A program made the position numbers and the translations under genes. The notes under the pieces were generated by a model, which searched no databases, was not told the origin of the DNA, and was given only the letters and a program-made list of their open reading frames with translations. A DNA stretch of 64,000 nucleotides from Solicola gregarius (GTDB taxonomy: Bacteria; Actinomycetota; Actinomycetes; Propionibacteriales; Nocardioidaceae), in contig NZ_CP094970.1 of NCBI RefSeq assembly GCF_025790165.1, positions 3,906,001 to 3,970,000 on the forward strand. Reading direction: 5' to 3'. This document shows positions 7,755-15,342 of the stretch, one piece after another (within the stretch, counting starts at the first letter, position 1; each line of letters opens with the position of its first letter).

Positions 7755-8960
7755 ATGACCGACGGCAGCCGTACGCTGCGGATCGACAACGCGCTCGTCT
7801 TCGATGGCGAGCACGAGAGTCTGAGTGACGGCCCTGTCGTGATCGACAATGGTGTCATCGTCGACGGCTCGGACTCACCCGACACCGAGGCGATCGACGC
7901 CCGCGGCGGTGTCGTCGTGCCAGGGCTCATCGACGCGCACTTCCATGCGTACGGCAGCGGGCTCGACGAGATGGTGCTCGAGACCACGCCGCTGAGCTAT
8001 CTCGCGCTCAAGGGCGCGCACCGGCTGCGACGCGCACTGGGCCGCGGGTTCACGACGGTACGCGACGTGGCCGGTGGCGACCCTGGGCTGGCGAACGCCA
8101 TCCGCGAGGGCCTGATCGCGGCGCCGCGCTACCACTACACGGGCCCCGCCCTCAGCCAGACGGGCGGGCACGGCGACCCGCGACCCGAGGACTACGACGG
8201 CTGCCTGTGCGACGGTCACATGGTCGAGGTCGTCGACGGCGTCGACCCGCTGCGGCGGGCGGTACGCGACCGCTTCCGGCGGGGAGCACATGCGATCAAG
8301 ATCATGACCTCCGGTGGCGTCATGTCGCCGAGCGACCCGATCCGCAACCCGCAGTACTCCGCCGAGGAGGTGCGGGCCGTCACCGAGGAGGCGGCGCGGC
8401 GGGGAAGCTACGTGGTGGCCCACGCGTACTCGCCCGAGGCGATCGTGCACTCGGTCGAGAACGGCGTACGCAGCATCGAGCACGGCAACCTGCTCGATGC
8501 GGAGACCGCGAAGGTGATGGCGGTGGGCGAGGCATTCCTCGTACCGACACTGGCGGCGTACGCTGCGATCGAGCGCCGTGGCGCCGATCTCGGACTGACC
8601 GGGTTCCAGCTGCAGAAGAACCAGGAGGTGCTGACCTCCGGACAGCGGGCGATCCAGATCGCCCGCGACGCCGGGGTGCGGATCGGCTTCGGCACCGACC
8701 TGATGGGCGACCTGGAGTCCGACCAGCTGACCGGCCTGCGACTGCAGCTCGAGGCCGCGGGCGTACTCGACACGCTGCGCTCGGCGACCTCGGTCAACGC
8801 GGAGCTGATCGGCCGTGACGACATCGGTCGGATCCGGCCCGGAGCGCGTGGTGACCTCGTGATCCTGGACGGCAACCCGTTCGACGAGCCAGAGGTGCTG
8901 TGGGACACCGGCCGGCGCCGCACCGTCGTTCAGGGCGGCCGCGTCATCCAGCCCCGCTGA
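7755..8960 (+). CDS. Metal-dependent amidohydrolase (imidazolonepropionase/prolidase-like)
   Basis: This 401-residue enzyme belongs to the amidohydrolase superfamily. The HxH metal ligands are H62/H64 in LIDAHFHAYGSG. A likely carboxylated lysine is in AHAIKIMTSGGVMSP. Further His ligands are in VVAHAYSPEAI and SIEHGNLLD, and the catalytic Asp is in IGFGTDLMGDLES. The C-terminus ends in the usual GDLVILDGNPF beta-sandwich segment. Relatives hydrolyse Xaa-Pro dipeptides, N-acyl amino acids or cyclic amides, so the exact substrate is open. It follows the HxlR gene by 11 bases, suggesting one transcript. Its stop codon lies inside the left arm of a 22-bp perfect inverted repeat. Confidence 0.85.
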   Translation: MTDGSRTLRIDNALVFDGEHESLSDGPVVIDNGVIVDGSDSPDTEAIDARGGVVVPGLIDAHFHAYGSGLDEMVLETTPLSYLALKGAHRLRRALGRGFTTVRDVAGGDPGLANAIREGLIAAPRYHYTGPALSQTGGHGDPRPEDYDGCLCDGHMVEVVDGVDPLRRAVRDRFRRGAHAIKIMTSGGVMSPSDPIRNPQYSAEEVRAVTEEAARRGSYVVAHAYSPEAIVHSVENGVRSIEHGNLLDAETAKVMAVGEAFLVPTLAAYAAIERRGADLGLTGFQLQKNQEVLTSGQRAIQIARDAGVRIGFGTDLMGDLESDQLTGLRLQLEAAGVLDTLRSATSVNAELIGRDDIGRIRPGARGDLVILDGNPFDEPEVLWDTGRRRTVVQGGRVIQPR

Positions 8961-9014
8961 GCATGACGTTTCGGCCCCAGTTTCGCGAGGAATGGGGCCG
9001 AAACGTCATGCTCA
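8958..9014. terminator. Perfect 22-bp inverted repeat between convergent genes
   Basis: The left arm is 8958-8979 and the right arm 8993-9014, separated by a 13-base loop. All 22 positions are complementary. The element starts at the amidohydrolase stop codon and ends 9 bases before the stop of the convergent response-regulator gene. It probably acts as a bidirectional terminator. No U-tract is present. Confidence 0.75.
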
Positions 9015-9023
9015 CGGGGTGGG

Positions 9024-9698
9024 TCAGGCGCCGGTCTTTCGTGATCGGGCGGTCACCAGCCCCGTCTCGTACGCGAACACGACGAGCTGGGCACGGTCGC
9101 GGGCGCCGGTCTTCGTCATCGCCCGGCTGACATGCGTCTTCGCGGTCGTCGGGCTGACCACCATCTTCTCGGCGATCTCGGTATTACTCAGGCCGTGCCC
9201 GACGAGGGCGACGACCTCACGCTCGCGGTTAGTGAGCTGCTCGAGTCCGCCGGCGGAGATCGCGTCCGGCGGCCGTGAGACGAACTCGCTGATCAGGGTA
9301 CGAGTGACGACGGGCGAAAGCAGCGCGTCGCCCTCGGTCGCGACCCGTACCGCCTGCAATACGTCGTCGGGCTCGGAGTCCTTGACGAGGAAACCGCTCG
9401 CCCCCGCGCGCAACGCGTCGAACACGTACTCGTCCAGGCCGAAGTTGGTCAGCATCACGACACGTACGTCGCTGAGCGTGGGGTCGGCGACGATCTCGCG
9501 GGTCGCCGCGACGCCGTCGAGCACCGGCATCTGGATGTCCATCAGCACGACGTCGGGCCGGTACTTGCGGGCGAGATCCACGCCCTGGCGTCCGTCGCCG
9601 GCCTCGCCGAGGACGTCGATGTCGTCCTCGGCGTCGAGCAGCGCCCTCAGGCCCGTGCGGATCAGCGTCTGGTCGTCGACCATCACCACACGGATCAT
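9024..9698 (-). CDS. NarL/FixJ-type response regulator
   Basis: The 224-residue protein has a receiver domain with an acidic pocket (VVMVDDQ), phospho-acceptor Asp54 (DVVLMDIQMPVLDG), a switch Thr in VVMLTNF and Lys in GFLVKDSEP. It ends in a LuxR-type helix-turn-helix (LTNREREVVALVGHGLSNTEIAEKMVVSPTTAKTHVSRAM). It pairs with the histidine kinase directly upstream on the same strand; the ATG overlaps the end of that gene by 4 bases. The cognate target is unknown. The divergent FAD-linked oxidase beyond the kinase is the nearest candidate. Confidence 0.92.
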   Translation of the reverse strand: MIRVVMVDDQTLIRTGLRALLDAEDDIDVLGEAGDGRQGVDLARKYRPDVVLMDIQMPVLDGVAATREIVADPTLSDVRVVMLTNFGLDEYVFDALRAGASGFLVKDSEPDDVLQAVRVATEGDALLSPVVTRTLISEFVSRPPDAISAGGLEQLTNREREVVALVGHGLSNTEIAEKMVVSPTTAKTHVSRAMTKTGARDRAQLVVFAYETGLVTARSRKTGA

Positions 9699-10534
9699 GG
9701 GGCCACCGGCACCGGAATCTCAGCACACACCCGGAAGCCACCCTCAGAGCGATTCGTCGCGGACAGCTTTCCACCGAGCGCGGCGACCCGCTCGCGCATG
9801 CCGACCAGGCCGAGACCGGGCACCGGGTCGGCGTCGGGAACGCCGCCCCCGTCGTCGGCGATGCTCACCGTGAGCAGGTCCGACTGGTACGCGAGCTCGA
9901 CGGTCGCCGCCGACGCGTCGGCGTGGCGGGTCACGTTGGTGAGCGCCTCCTGGACGATCCGGTACGCCGCCTTGTCGATGTCGTCGGGTACCGTCCGCGG
10001 CTTGCCGGAGATCCGTACCGTCGAGGTGAGCCCGGTCGAGCGGGTGCGCTCGACGAGCGCAGGGATGCGCTCGATACCGCTGCCCGACGTCGCGCTCTCC
10101 TCGCGCAGCACCTCCAGCGTCGCGCGCAGCTCGCGGACGGCCTCGGAGCTCGCCTCCTGGATCGCGAGGATCGCGTCCGGCACGTCCTCGCCGCGCTTGC
10201 GCGCCAGATGCGCGGCGACGCCGGACTGCACCTTGATCACGGAGATGCTGTGCGTCAGCGAGTCGTGCAGCTCGCGGGCGATGCGTAGCCGCTCCTCCGC
10301 GGCACGGCGACGCGCGGCCTCCTCGCGTCCACGCTCGGCGTCGACGGCGCGTTGCTCGGACTCGCGTACGCGGCCCTTCCACTGCCGCATCGCAATCGCG
10401 ACGACACCGATCGTGACGAACCACTCCGCGATGAAGTATCGCTTCCACCGATGGTCCAACTTCTGCCTGACAGCGCGCATGTAGTGCATCGTAGTCGCCG
10501 GATCGGCCTGGTTCGTCCCTCCGAGGTAGCGCAT
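9695..10534 (-). CDS. Sensor histidine kinase, HisKA_3 type, with short N-terminus
   Basis: The 279-residue protein contains a HisKA_3 dimerisation domain with the phospho-acceptor His90 (ERLRIARELHDSLTHSISVI). It also has an HATPase_c domain (VQEALTNVTRHADAS, IADDGGGVPDA, GLGLVGMRERVAALGG). Unlike most DesK/LiaS-like kinases of this type, it has no multi-span sensor region. There is only one weak hydrophobic stretch (about residues 33-49), then a charged coiled-coil-like linker rich in Arg/Glu. It may therefore sense a cytoplasmic or membrane-surface cue, or be a truncated derivative. GGGAG lies 9 bases before the start. It is translationally coupled to the response regulator. Confidence 0.88.
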   Translation of the reverse strand: MRYLGGTNQADPATTMHYMRAVRQKLDHRWKRYFIAEWFVTIGVVAIAMRQWKGRVRESEQRAVDAERGREEAARRRAAEERLRIARELHDSLTHSISVIKVQSGVAAHLARKRGEDVPDAILAIQEASSEAVRELRATLEVLREESATSGSGIERIPALVERTRSTGLTSTVRISGKPRTVPDDIDKAAYRIVQEALTNVTRHADASAATVELAYQSDLLTVSIADDGGGVPDADPVPGLGLVGMRERVAALGGKLSATNRSEGGFRVCAEIPVPVAP

Positions 10535-10677
10535 TCCGCGTACTCCCGTCGGTGTACGAGTGCTCCTCCCCGTCGTGTCACACGACGACCCCCAAGACCC
10601 CTCTTATGTACGACGACACCGACCGGTGTCCGGGACGAGGATCATCGCATCGACCACGAACCAGGGGGGACGCACCG

Positions 10678-12036
10678 ATGATCGCCACCACCACGTACGC
10701 CCGAACTGCTGCCTCCGACCTAGAACGGTCGTTCCACGGCGCTGTGCTGCGCCCGGGAGACGACCGGTACGACGCGGAGAGGTTGTCCTGGTACCGCACC
10801 ATCGACCCGCGTCCCGCGGTCATCGCGGAGGCCACGAGCCGATCCGATGTCGCCGTCGCGGTTCGGGTCGCCCGTGAGCACGGCCTGCCGCTGACGATCC
10901 AGTCCACCGGGCACGGCACCATCAGCCCTGCGGAGGGCATGCTGCTGCGTACGTCGCTGATGGCCGGTGTCGAGATCGACCCCGGGCGACGCCTCGCCCG
11001 GGTCGAGCCCGGCGCGTTGTGGTCCGACGTCATCGCGGCCGCCGCACCGTACGGCCTCGCCCCGCTTTCCGGCACCCCGGCGGTCGGTGTGGTCGGCTAC
11101 ACGCTCGGCGGGGGCGCGGGGTGGCTGTCGCGGACCCACGGCTACGCCGCGGACAGCCTCACCGCGGCCGAGATCGTGACCAGCGACGGCGAGGTGCGGA
11201 GGGTCGACGGCGAACGCCATCCGGACCTCTACTGGGCGCTGCGCGGTGGTGGCGGTGCCTTCGCGGCCGTGACGGCGCTGGAGTTCTACCTCTATCCGGT
11301 CGGCCAGGTCTGGTCCGGGCTCACGATGTACCCGTTCGACCGGGCCGCGAGCGCGCTCGCGGCCTACCGGGACTGGTCGGCCACGGAGCCCGACGTACTC
11401 AACACGTCGGTGACGGCGATGCGGGTACCGCCCATGCCGCAGCTGCCCGAGGAGGTACGTGGGCGGCTGGTGCTCGCCCTGCGCGTGTTCGGCTCCGAGC
11501 CGAACGCCGCCGGTCTCGCCGAACCGCTGACGGCGGCCGCAGGGGAGCCGCTGTTCGGCGGATTCGGCGAGCTGACCTTCGCCGACGCCGCACACGCCGC
11601 GGGCCCGCCGCCACCACCGATGGCCGCTCGCCAGCACATCGACCTGGTGCGAGAAGTGCCGGATGCACTGCTCGACACGGTGGTCGAGGCGGCGGAGGAG
11701 AGCCCGGCGGTGATGGCGATCGAGCTCCGGCACTGGGGCGGCGCGATGGCGCGCTCGGCACCGGGCCATGGGCCGGTCGGTCATCGCGACCTGCCGTACT
11801 CGGTGGTCGCGACGGCCGTCGATTCCGATCCCGACTCGGGTGCGGCCGATCAGGTGGCGAGCATTGCCGATCGCGTACGTCCGTACGCAAGCGGTCTCAC
11901 CTTCCGCAACTTCGAGACCGACCCGGCGCGGATGAGTGCGGCGTACACCGCCGAGGACTACGCGCGGCTGACGCAGATCAAGACGGCCTGGGACCCGGAC
12001 GGTGTGTTCGGTCCCGAATTCGAGGAGGAACGATGA
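10678..12036 (+). CDS. FAD-linked oxidase, BBE type
   Basis: This 452-residue flavoenzyme has a PCMH-type FAD-binding fold (PAVIAEATSRSDVAVAVRVAREHG, QSTGHGTIS) and the GGG segment GVVGYTLGGGAGWLSRTHG. It ends with a berberine-bridge-like segment (TQIKTAWDPDGVFGP). The His in STGHG could carry 8-alpha-histidyl FAD. The second attachment Cys, seen in bicovalent members before the GGG motif, is absent here, so linkage should be single or none. Likely substrates are sugars, alcohols or secondary metabolites, not identifiable from sequence. ATG 10678 has AGGGGGGA at good spacing. The following small gene overlaps its stop. Confidence 0.85.
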   Translation: MIATTTYARTAASDLERSFHGAVLRPGDDRYDAERLSWYRTIDPRPAVIAEATSRSDVAVAVRVAREHGLPLTIQSTGHGTISPAEGMLLRTSLMAGVEIDPGRRLARVEPGALWSDVIAAAAPYGLAPLSGTPAVGVVGYTLGGGAGWLSRTHGYAADSLTAAEIVTSDGEVRRVDGERHPDLYWALRGGGGAFAAVTALEFYLYPVGQVWSGLTMYPFDRAASALAAYRDWSATEPDVLNTSVTAMRVPPMPQLPEEVRGRLVLALRVFGSEPNAAGLAEPLTAAAGEPLFGGFGELTFADAAHAAGPPPPPMAARQHIDLVREVPDALLDTVVEAAEESPAVMAIELRHWGGAMARSAPGHGPVGHRDLPYSVVATAVDSDPDSGAADQVASIADRVRPYASGLTFRNFETDPARMSAAYTAEDYARLTQIKTAWDPDGVFGPEFEEER

Positions 12037-12284
12037 CATCTCAACTGGAGCTGGACGTACGTACGACGCTGGGTGCGGCGACGGGATCGCTGCGGATCGT
12101 GCTCGCCGACGCACCCACCGCCCGCCACGCGACCCGGGTGGCCGAGGACCTCGGCTGGCTGCCGGGCTTCGGTCAAGGGCCGCTGACGCTGGTCATTCCC
12201 GAGCTCGATGCGAAGTCGGCCGTCGACGTGCTGGCCGAGCTGGCCTGGGCGGGTGTGCTCCCGGTCGCCTTCTCGCTGACCTGA
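12033..12284 (+). CDS. Small hypothetical protein coupled to the FAD-linked oxidase
   Basis: Starting at an ATGA overlap with the oxidase stop, this frame encodes 83 residues with no recognised motif. The composition is moderately hydrophobic and includes the segment LTLVIPELDAKSAVDVLAEL. The upstream GAGGAGGAA, at the end of the oxidase gene, is a strong ribosome binding site for this start. The tight coupling suggests a partner, maturation or assembly role for the oxidase, but nothing in the sequence shows a function. There is no signal peptide or membrane helix. Confidence 0.6.
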   Translation: MTSQLELDVRTTLGAATGSLRIVLADAPTARHATRVAEDLGWLPGFGQGPLTLVIPELDAKSAVDVLAELAWAGVLPVAFSLT

Positions 12285-12291
12285 CCCCTCG

Positions 12292-12873
12292 CTAGTACGG
12301 CCAGCCGCCGAGCCCGCAGCCGTTCTTGTCGAGAGTCAGGGCGAGGTCCTTGACGCGGTGGTCGCCGCCGATCACGAACGAATAGTGCGCCTTGCGGTTG
12401 CCCGGAGTCGGCACGATATAGGTCGGCGGCCCGGAGATCTCGTCGTAGGCGTACCGCTTGTACGCATGGCGGATGCGCTTCGCGAGCGAGCCCAAGTGAT
12501 CGTTGATCGAGCCCATCCGGATGCCCTCGGGCGTATGCATCGTGTCGGTGCCGGGGAGGTTGACGAGCCCGTGCTTGGGCGAGACGATCACGCCGTTGCC
12601 GGGGTTCATCGCTCCCTGCGACGCCTTGAGGTAGTACCACGTGCACTTCCCGATCTTCTCCGGATCACGGAGCAGACCGGTCTTCACGGCCTTCTTCTTC
12701 GACATGCCGAGGTGCAGCGACTTGTACGCCTTCGGCCCGATGGTCGACTTGTCGCGCGCCCGGTGATCCGGTTGCTCGGTCTGTGCCGCTGCAACTGCCG
12801 GCGGCACGATGACGGATGCCGCCAGACACGTGGCGGCGATTCGTACGAGTCTGGTGGTGCGAGTGTTGGTCAC
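12292..12873 (-). CDS. Secreted hypothetical protein
   Basis: A GTG at 12873 preceded by GGAGG (5-base spacing) gives a 193-residue product with a clear Sec signal peptide (basic TRTTRLVRI, hydrophobic core, then AVAAAQT). The mature part contains GLLRDPEKIGKCTWYYLKAS and ends in KNGCGLGGWPY, with two cysteines that could form a disulphide. The central segment (KHGLVNLPGTDTMHTPEGIRMGSINDHLG) recalls small actinobacterial secreted domains that share an LxLG(M/D)SK helix, here LHLGMSKKKAVKTGLL. The role is unknown. An in-frame start at 13137 exists, but the signal peptide and RBS decide for 12873. Confidence 0.7.
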   Translation of the reverse strand: MTNTRTTRLVRIAATCLAASVIVPPAVAAAQTEQPDHRARDKSTIGPKAYKSLHLGMSKKKAVKTGLLRDPEKIGKCTWYYLKASQGAMNPGNGVIVSPKHGLVNLPGTDTMHTPEGIRMGSINDHLGSLAKRIRHAYKRYAYDEISGPPTYIVPTPGNRKAHYSFVIGGDHRVKDLALTLDKNGCGLGGWPY

Positions 12874-13135
12874 GTCTGCCTCCAAGGGCGTACGCGCCGG
12901 GAGATCCACCCCCCGCGCTGGATCTTTCAAGACAGCGAAAACCCTAGCGAGCATTCGGATGCCGTGTGCAACATTCCCGAGAATCGCCGGCCGGGTGACC
13001 CGCACCACATGAGTGCCGAGCCCGCAACGGTCTGTGCTCGAAATCACAACCAGATAAGGGGAAAGTCGAAATGGGGAGGTGACCGCGGACGTTACCATAG
13101 ATGGACACAGTCGATCAGAAATGAGGAGGCAGCCC

Positions 13136-13405
13136 ATGCGTGCTGACGCAGTTGGAACAGGTTCGGTCGTGGTGCGTAAGGGTTACGGTGTGCGGTTCAC
13201 GCTGAGCGTCGTCGCCTCCATCGCGCTGGCAGTCCTGGTCGTACCGATGCTCTCGGCGGGTCTTCCGTGGGGCTTCACCGCGGGCGCCGTCGCGCTCGCC
13301 ATCGCCGCCGGAATCGACGCCGCATTCGTGCTCGACCGGATGCTGAACGCACCGGCCCCGGCAGCGGCGACCGGTGGTCGTGAGGCGCTCGATCTCGCTG
13401 CCTGA
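13136..13405 (+). CDS. Small two-helix membrane protein
   Basis: The 89-residue protein has two hydrophobic segments (FTLSVVASIALAVLVVPML and GFTAGAVALAIAAGIDAAFV) separated by a short SAGLPW turn, so both ends probably face the cytoplasm. ATG 13136 has GAGGAGG at ideal spacing. There is no known domain. It is transcribed alone and ends in a strong hairpin. Its architecture resembles the small membrane protein encoded at 37589-37837, although the sequences are not obviously related. Function unknown. Confidence 0.6.
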   Translation: MRADAVGTGSVVVRKGYGVRFTLSVVASIALAVLVVPMLSAGLPWGFTAGAVALAIAAGIDAAFVLDRMLNAPAPAAATGGREALDLAA

Positions 13406-13421
13406 CCGCTAGCGCAACTCC

Positions 13422-13458
13422 CGACGAGGCCGCCACACCAGGTGTGGCGGCCTCGTCG
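13422..13458 (+). terminator. Perfect 18-bp stem hairpin
   Basis: The arms, 13422-13439 and 13441-13458, are exact complements around a single base, so a real hairpin would open a few central pairs into a loop. It lies 16 bases after the small membrane protein gene and is a likely intrinsic terminator. Confidence 0.8.
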
Positions 13459-13517
13459 TACGTTCTGGTGTACTTTCGCCAGTCACATTGCTGTTCTAAA
13501 ACGTTTAGGGGAGGGCG

Positions 13518-14198
13518 ATGCGGGTCTACGTCAGCGCCGACGCCGACGACCGGCAGGCGGGATTCGTCGGTGGCCGCCTCGTCGAGCGAGGAGCCGAGCT
13601 GCGCTATCTCGATCGCGATGCCCTGCCGACGTACGCGGGTCTCGACGCGCCCGACCTTCTCGTCCTGCTGGGGTCCGCGCGAAGCGCGTGGGCGGACGAC
13701 CAGCGCGACGTGGTCGCTTCCGAGGCCGCGCTCGTACGCGACGCGCTCGATGCCGGCACGCCGGCGATGGGCATCTGCTACGGCGGCCAGCTCATCGCGC
13801 GCGCACTCGGCGGGACCGTCCAGCGGGCCGAGACGGCCGAGTTCGGCTGGCGCGACGTCGCGAGCATCGACCCCGAGCTGTGCCCCGTCGGCCCGTGGGC
13901 TCAGTTCCACGGCGACTCCTTCAAGCCGGCGCCGACGTCTCGCGTGATCGGTACGTCGGCGGCCGGTTGCCAGGGTTTCGTCGATGAGTCGCTGCAGGCC
14001 CGAGCCATCGGCTGGCAGTTCCACCCCGAGGTCTCCGGCACGCGTTTCTCGGAGTGGGTGGACGAGCTCGAGGGGTTCTGCGTCGAGCGTGGAGGCGATC
14101 CGGACGCACTGCGCCGCGAGGCGGTCGCCTATGCGGACACCGGTCGACTGCGTGCGCACGACCTCACCGATGCGGCGCTCGCCTGGCTCATGATGTAG
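13518..14198 (+). CDS. Class I glutamine amidotransferase
   Basis: The 226-residue protein has the catalytic triad of triad-type amidotransferases. The nucleophile Cys87 is in GICYGGQLIARALGG. His169 and Glu171 are in GWQFHPEVS. Stand-alone members act as GMP-synthase-like or gamma-glutamyl hydrolase/PuuD-like enzymes that release ammonia from glutamine or cleave gamma-glutamyl amides. The acceptor cannot be named here. GGGGAGGGCG precedes the ATG. The last 11 bases overlap the 3' end of the convergent sigma factor gene, so antisense interference between the two is possible. Confidence 0.8.
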   Translation: MRVYVSADADDRQAGFVGGRLVERGAELRYLDRDALPTYAGLDAPDLLVLLGSARSAWADDQRDVVASEAALVRDALDAGTPAMGICYGGQLIARALGGTVQRAETAEFGWRDVASIDPELCPVGPWAQFHGDSFKPAPTSRVIGTSAAGCQGFVDESLQARAIGWQFHPEVSGTRFSEWVDELEGFCVERGGDPDALRREAVAYADTGRLRAHDLTDAALAWLMM

Positions 14199-15198
14199 AG
14201 CCGGGAAGCGTTCGGGGCAGCCCGAAGTAGGAGGCGACCGTCGTCTCGAATCGGGTCAGCTCACCGATCCGGTCACCGACGACGTCGACCACGATGAGCG
14301 AGGTGAGGTGCAGTCGCCCGGCGGCCGGATCCTGGGTGTAGATGCCCCACGCCGGCTGGGAGTTCGCCCGGACGGGCACCATCCGATCGAATCGGTGCTT
14401 GTGCGGACCGATCGCGGTGAAGAAGCGGTGCACCGCGACGGATCCGTGGTACTCGAAGGGCAGCGGCGGCATCCGTACCCAGGCGTCGTCGGTCATCAGG
14501 GCGACGATCGCATCGACGTCGAATGCGGTGAAGGCATCGACGACCCGCTCGAGCAGGGCGCCCTCCTCCGGCGTGCCGGGTAACGGGGGTGGCGGCGCTT
14601 CGGCGGACCGAGCCGAGTCGACGGACGCGCGTGCCCGCTTGAGGGCTCCGGTGACCGCACTCTCGGTCAGCCCGAGCAGCTCCGCGACCTCCCGCGCCCG
14701 GTACCCGAGTACGTCGCGCAGGAGAAGCACTGCTCGTTGGTTCGGTGGCAACAGCTGTACCGCCGTGACGAAGGCGAGCGAGATCGCCTCTCGGGACTCG
14801 TAGCGAGCCTCCGGTCCGGGCGTCGGGTCGGCGAGTCCTTCGAGCAAGACGTCGGGGTACGGCTGTAGCCACGGCACCTCGCCCATGCTGGTCGGTTTCG
14901 GCGCCGGCACGGGAAGTGCCGCCGATGCGACCGGCCTTCTCGCGGACGACCGCAGTACGTTCAGGCACCGATTCGTGGCGATGCGGTACAGCCACGTGCG
15001 AATCGACGATCGACCCTCGAAGCCATCGAGACCGAGCCAGGCCGCGAGCAACGTCTCCTGCAGTGCGTCCTCGGCATCCTGCAGCGAGCCGAGCATGCGA
15101 TAGCAATGCGCCTGCAGCTCGCCGCGGTGCTTCTGGGTGAGTGCGGTGAACGCGTCGCGATCACCCGCGCGCGCTCGTTCGAGCAGTTCTGCCGTCAT
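14188..15198 (-). CDS. ECF sigma factor with SnoaL-like C-terminal domain
   Basis: The 336-residue protein combines sigma region 2 (CYRMLGSLQDAEDALQETLLAAW, WLYRIATNRCLNVLR), sigma region 4 (LPPNQRAVLLLRDVLGYRAREVAELLGLTESAVTGALKRAR) and a C-terminal SnoaL/NTF2-like domain from about residue 215 (FTAFDVDAIVALMTDDAWVRMPP). ECF groups with this fusion (TIGR02960-like) usually lack a separate anti-sigma factor, and the appended domain tunes activity. No anti-sigma gene is adjacent here, consistent with that. The divergent pair of DHA2 exporters across 144 bases is the natural target candidate. Coding overlaps the 3' end of the amidotransferase by 11 bases. Confidence 0.88.
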   Translation of the reverse strand: MTAELLERARAGDRDAFTALTQKHRGELQAHCYRMLGSLQDAEDALQETLLAAWLGLDGFEGRSSIRTWLYRIATNRCLNVLRSSARRPVASAALPVPAPKPTSMGEVPWLQPYPDVLLEGLADPTPGPEARYESREAISLAFVTAVQLLPPNQRAVLLLRDVLGYRAREVAELLGLTESAVTGALKRARASVDSARSAEAPPPPLPGTPEEGALLERVVDAFTAFDVDAIVALMTDDAWVRMPPLPFEYHGSVAVHRFFTAIGPHKHRFDRMVPVRANSQPAWGIYTQDPAAGRLHLTSLIVVDVVGDRIGELTRFETTVASYFGLPRTLPGSTS

Positions 15199-15342
15199 TG
15201 CCGCCTCCTCTATTCATCCTCCCTGGTACTGACACCGGCGGCCAACGGAACTGGTCGGAATCGGCGCGCCCAGTTTCGGGCGTACGTCGCGTCTGTCCTT
15301 TTGCATGCCGCCACTGAGAACGAGCAGACCGGAGTCACCGCT

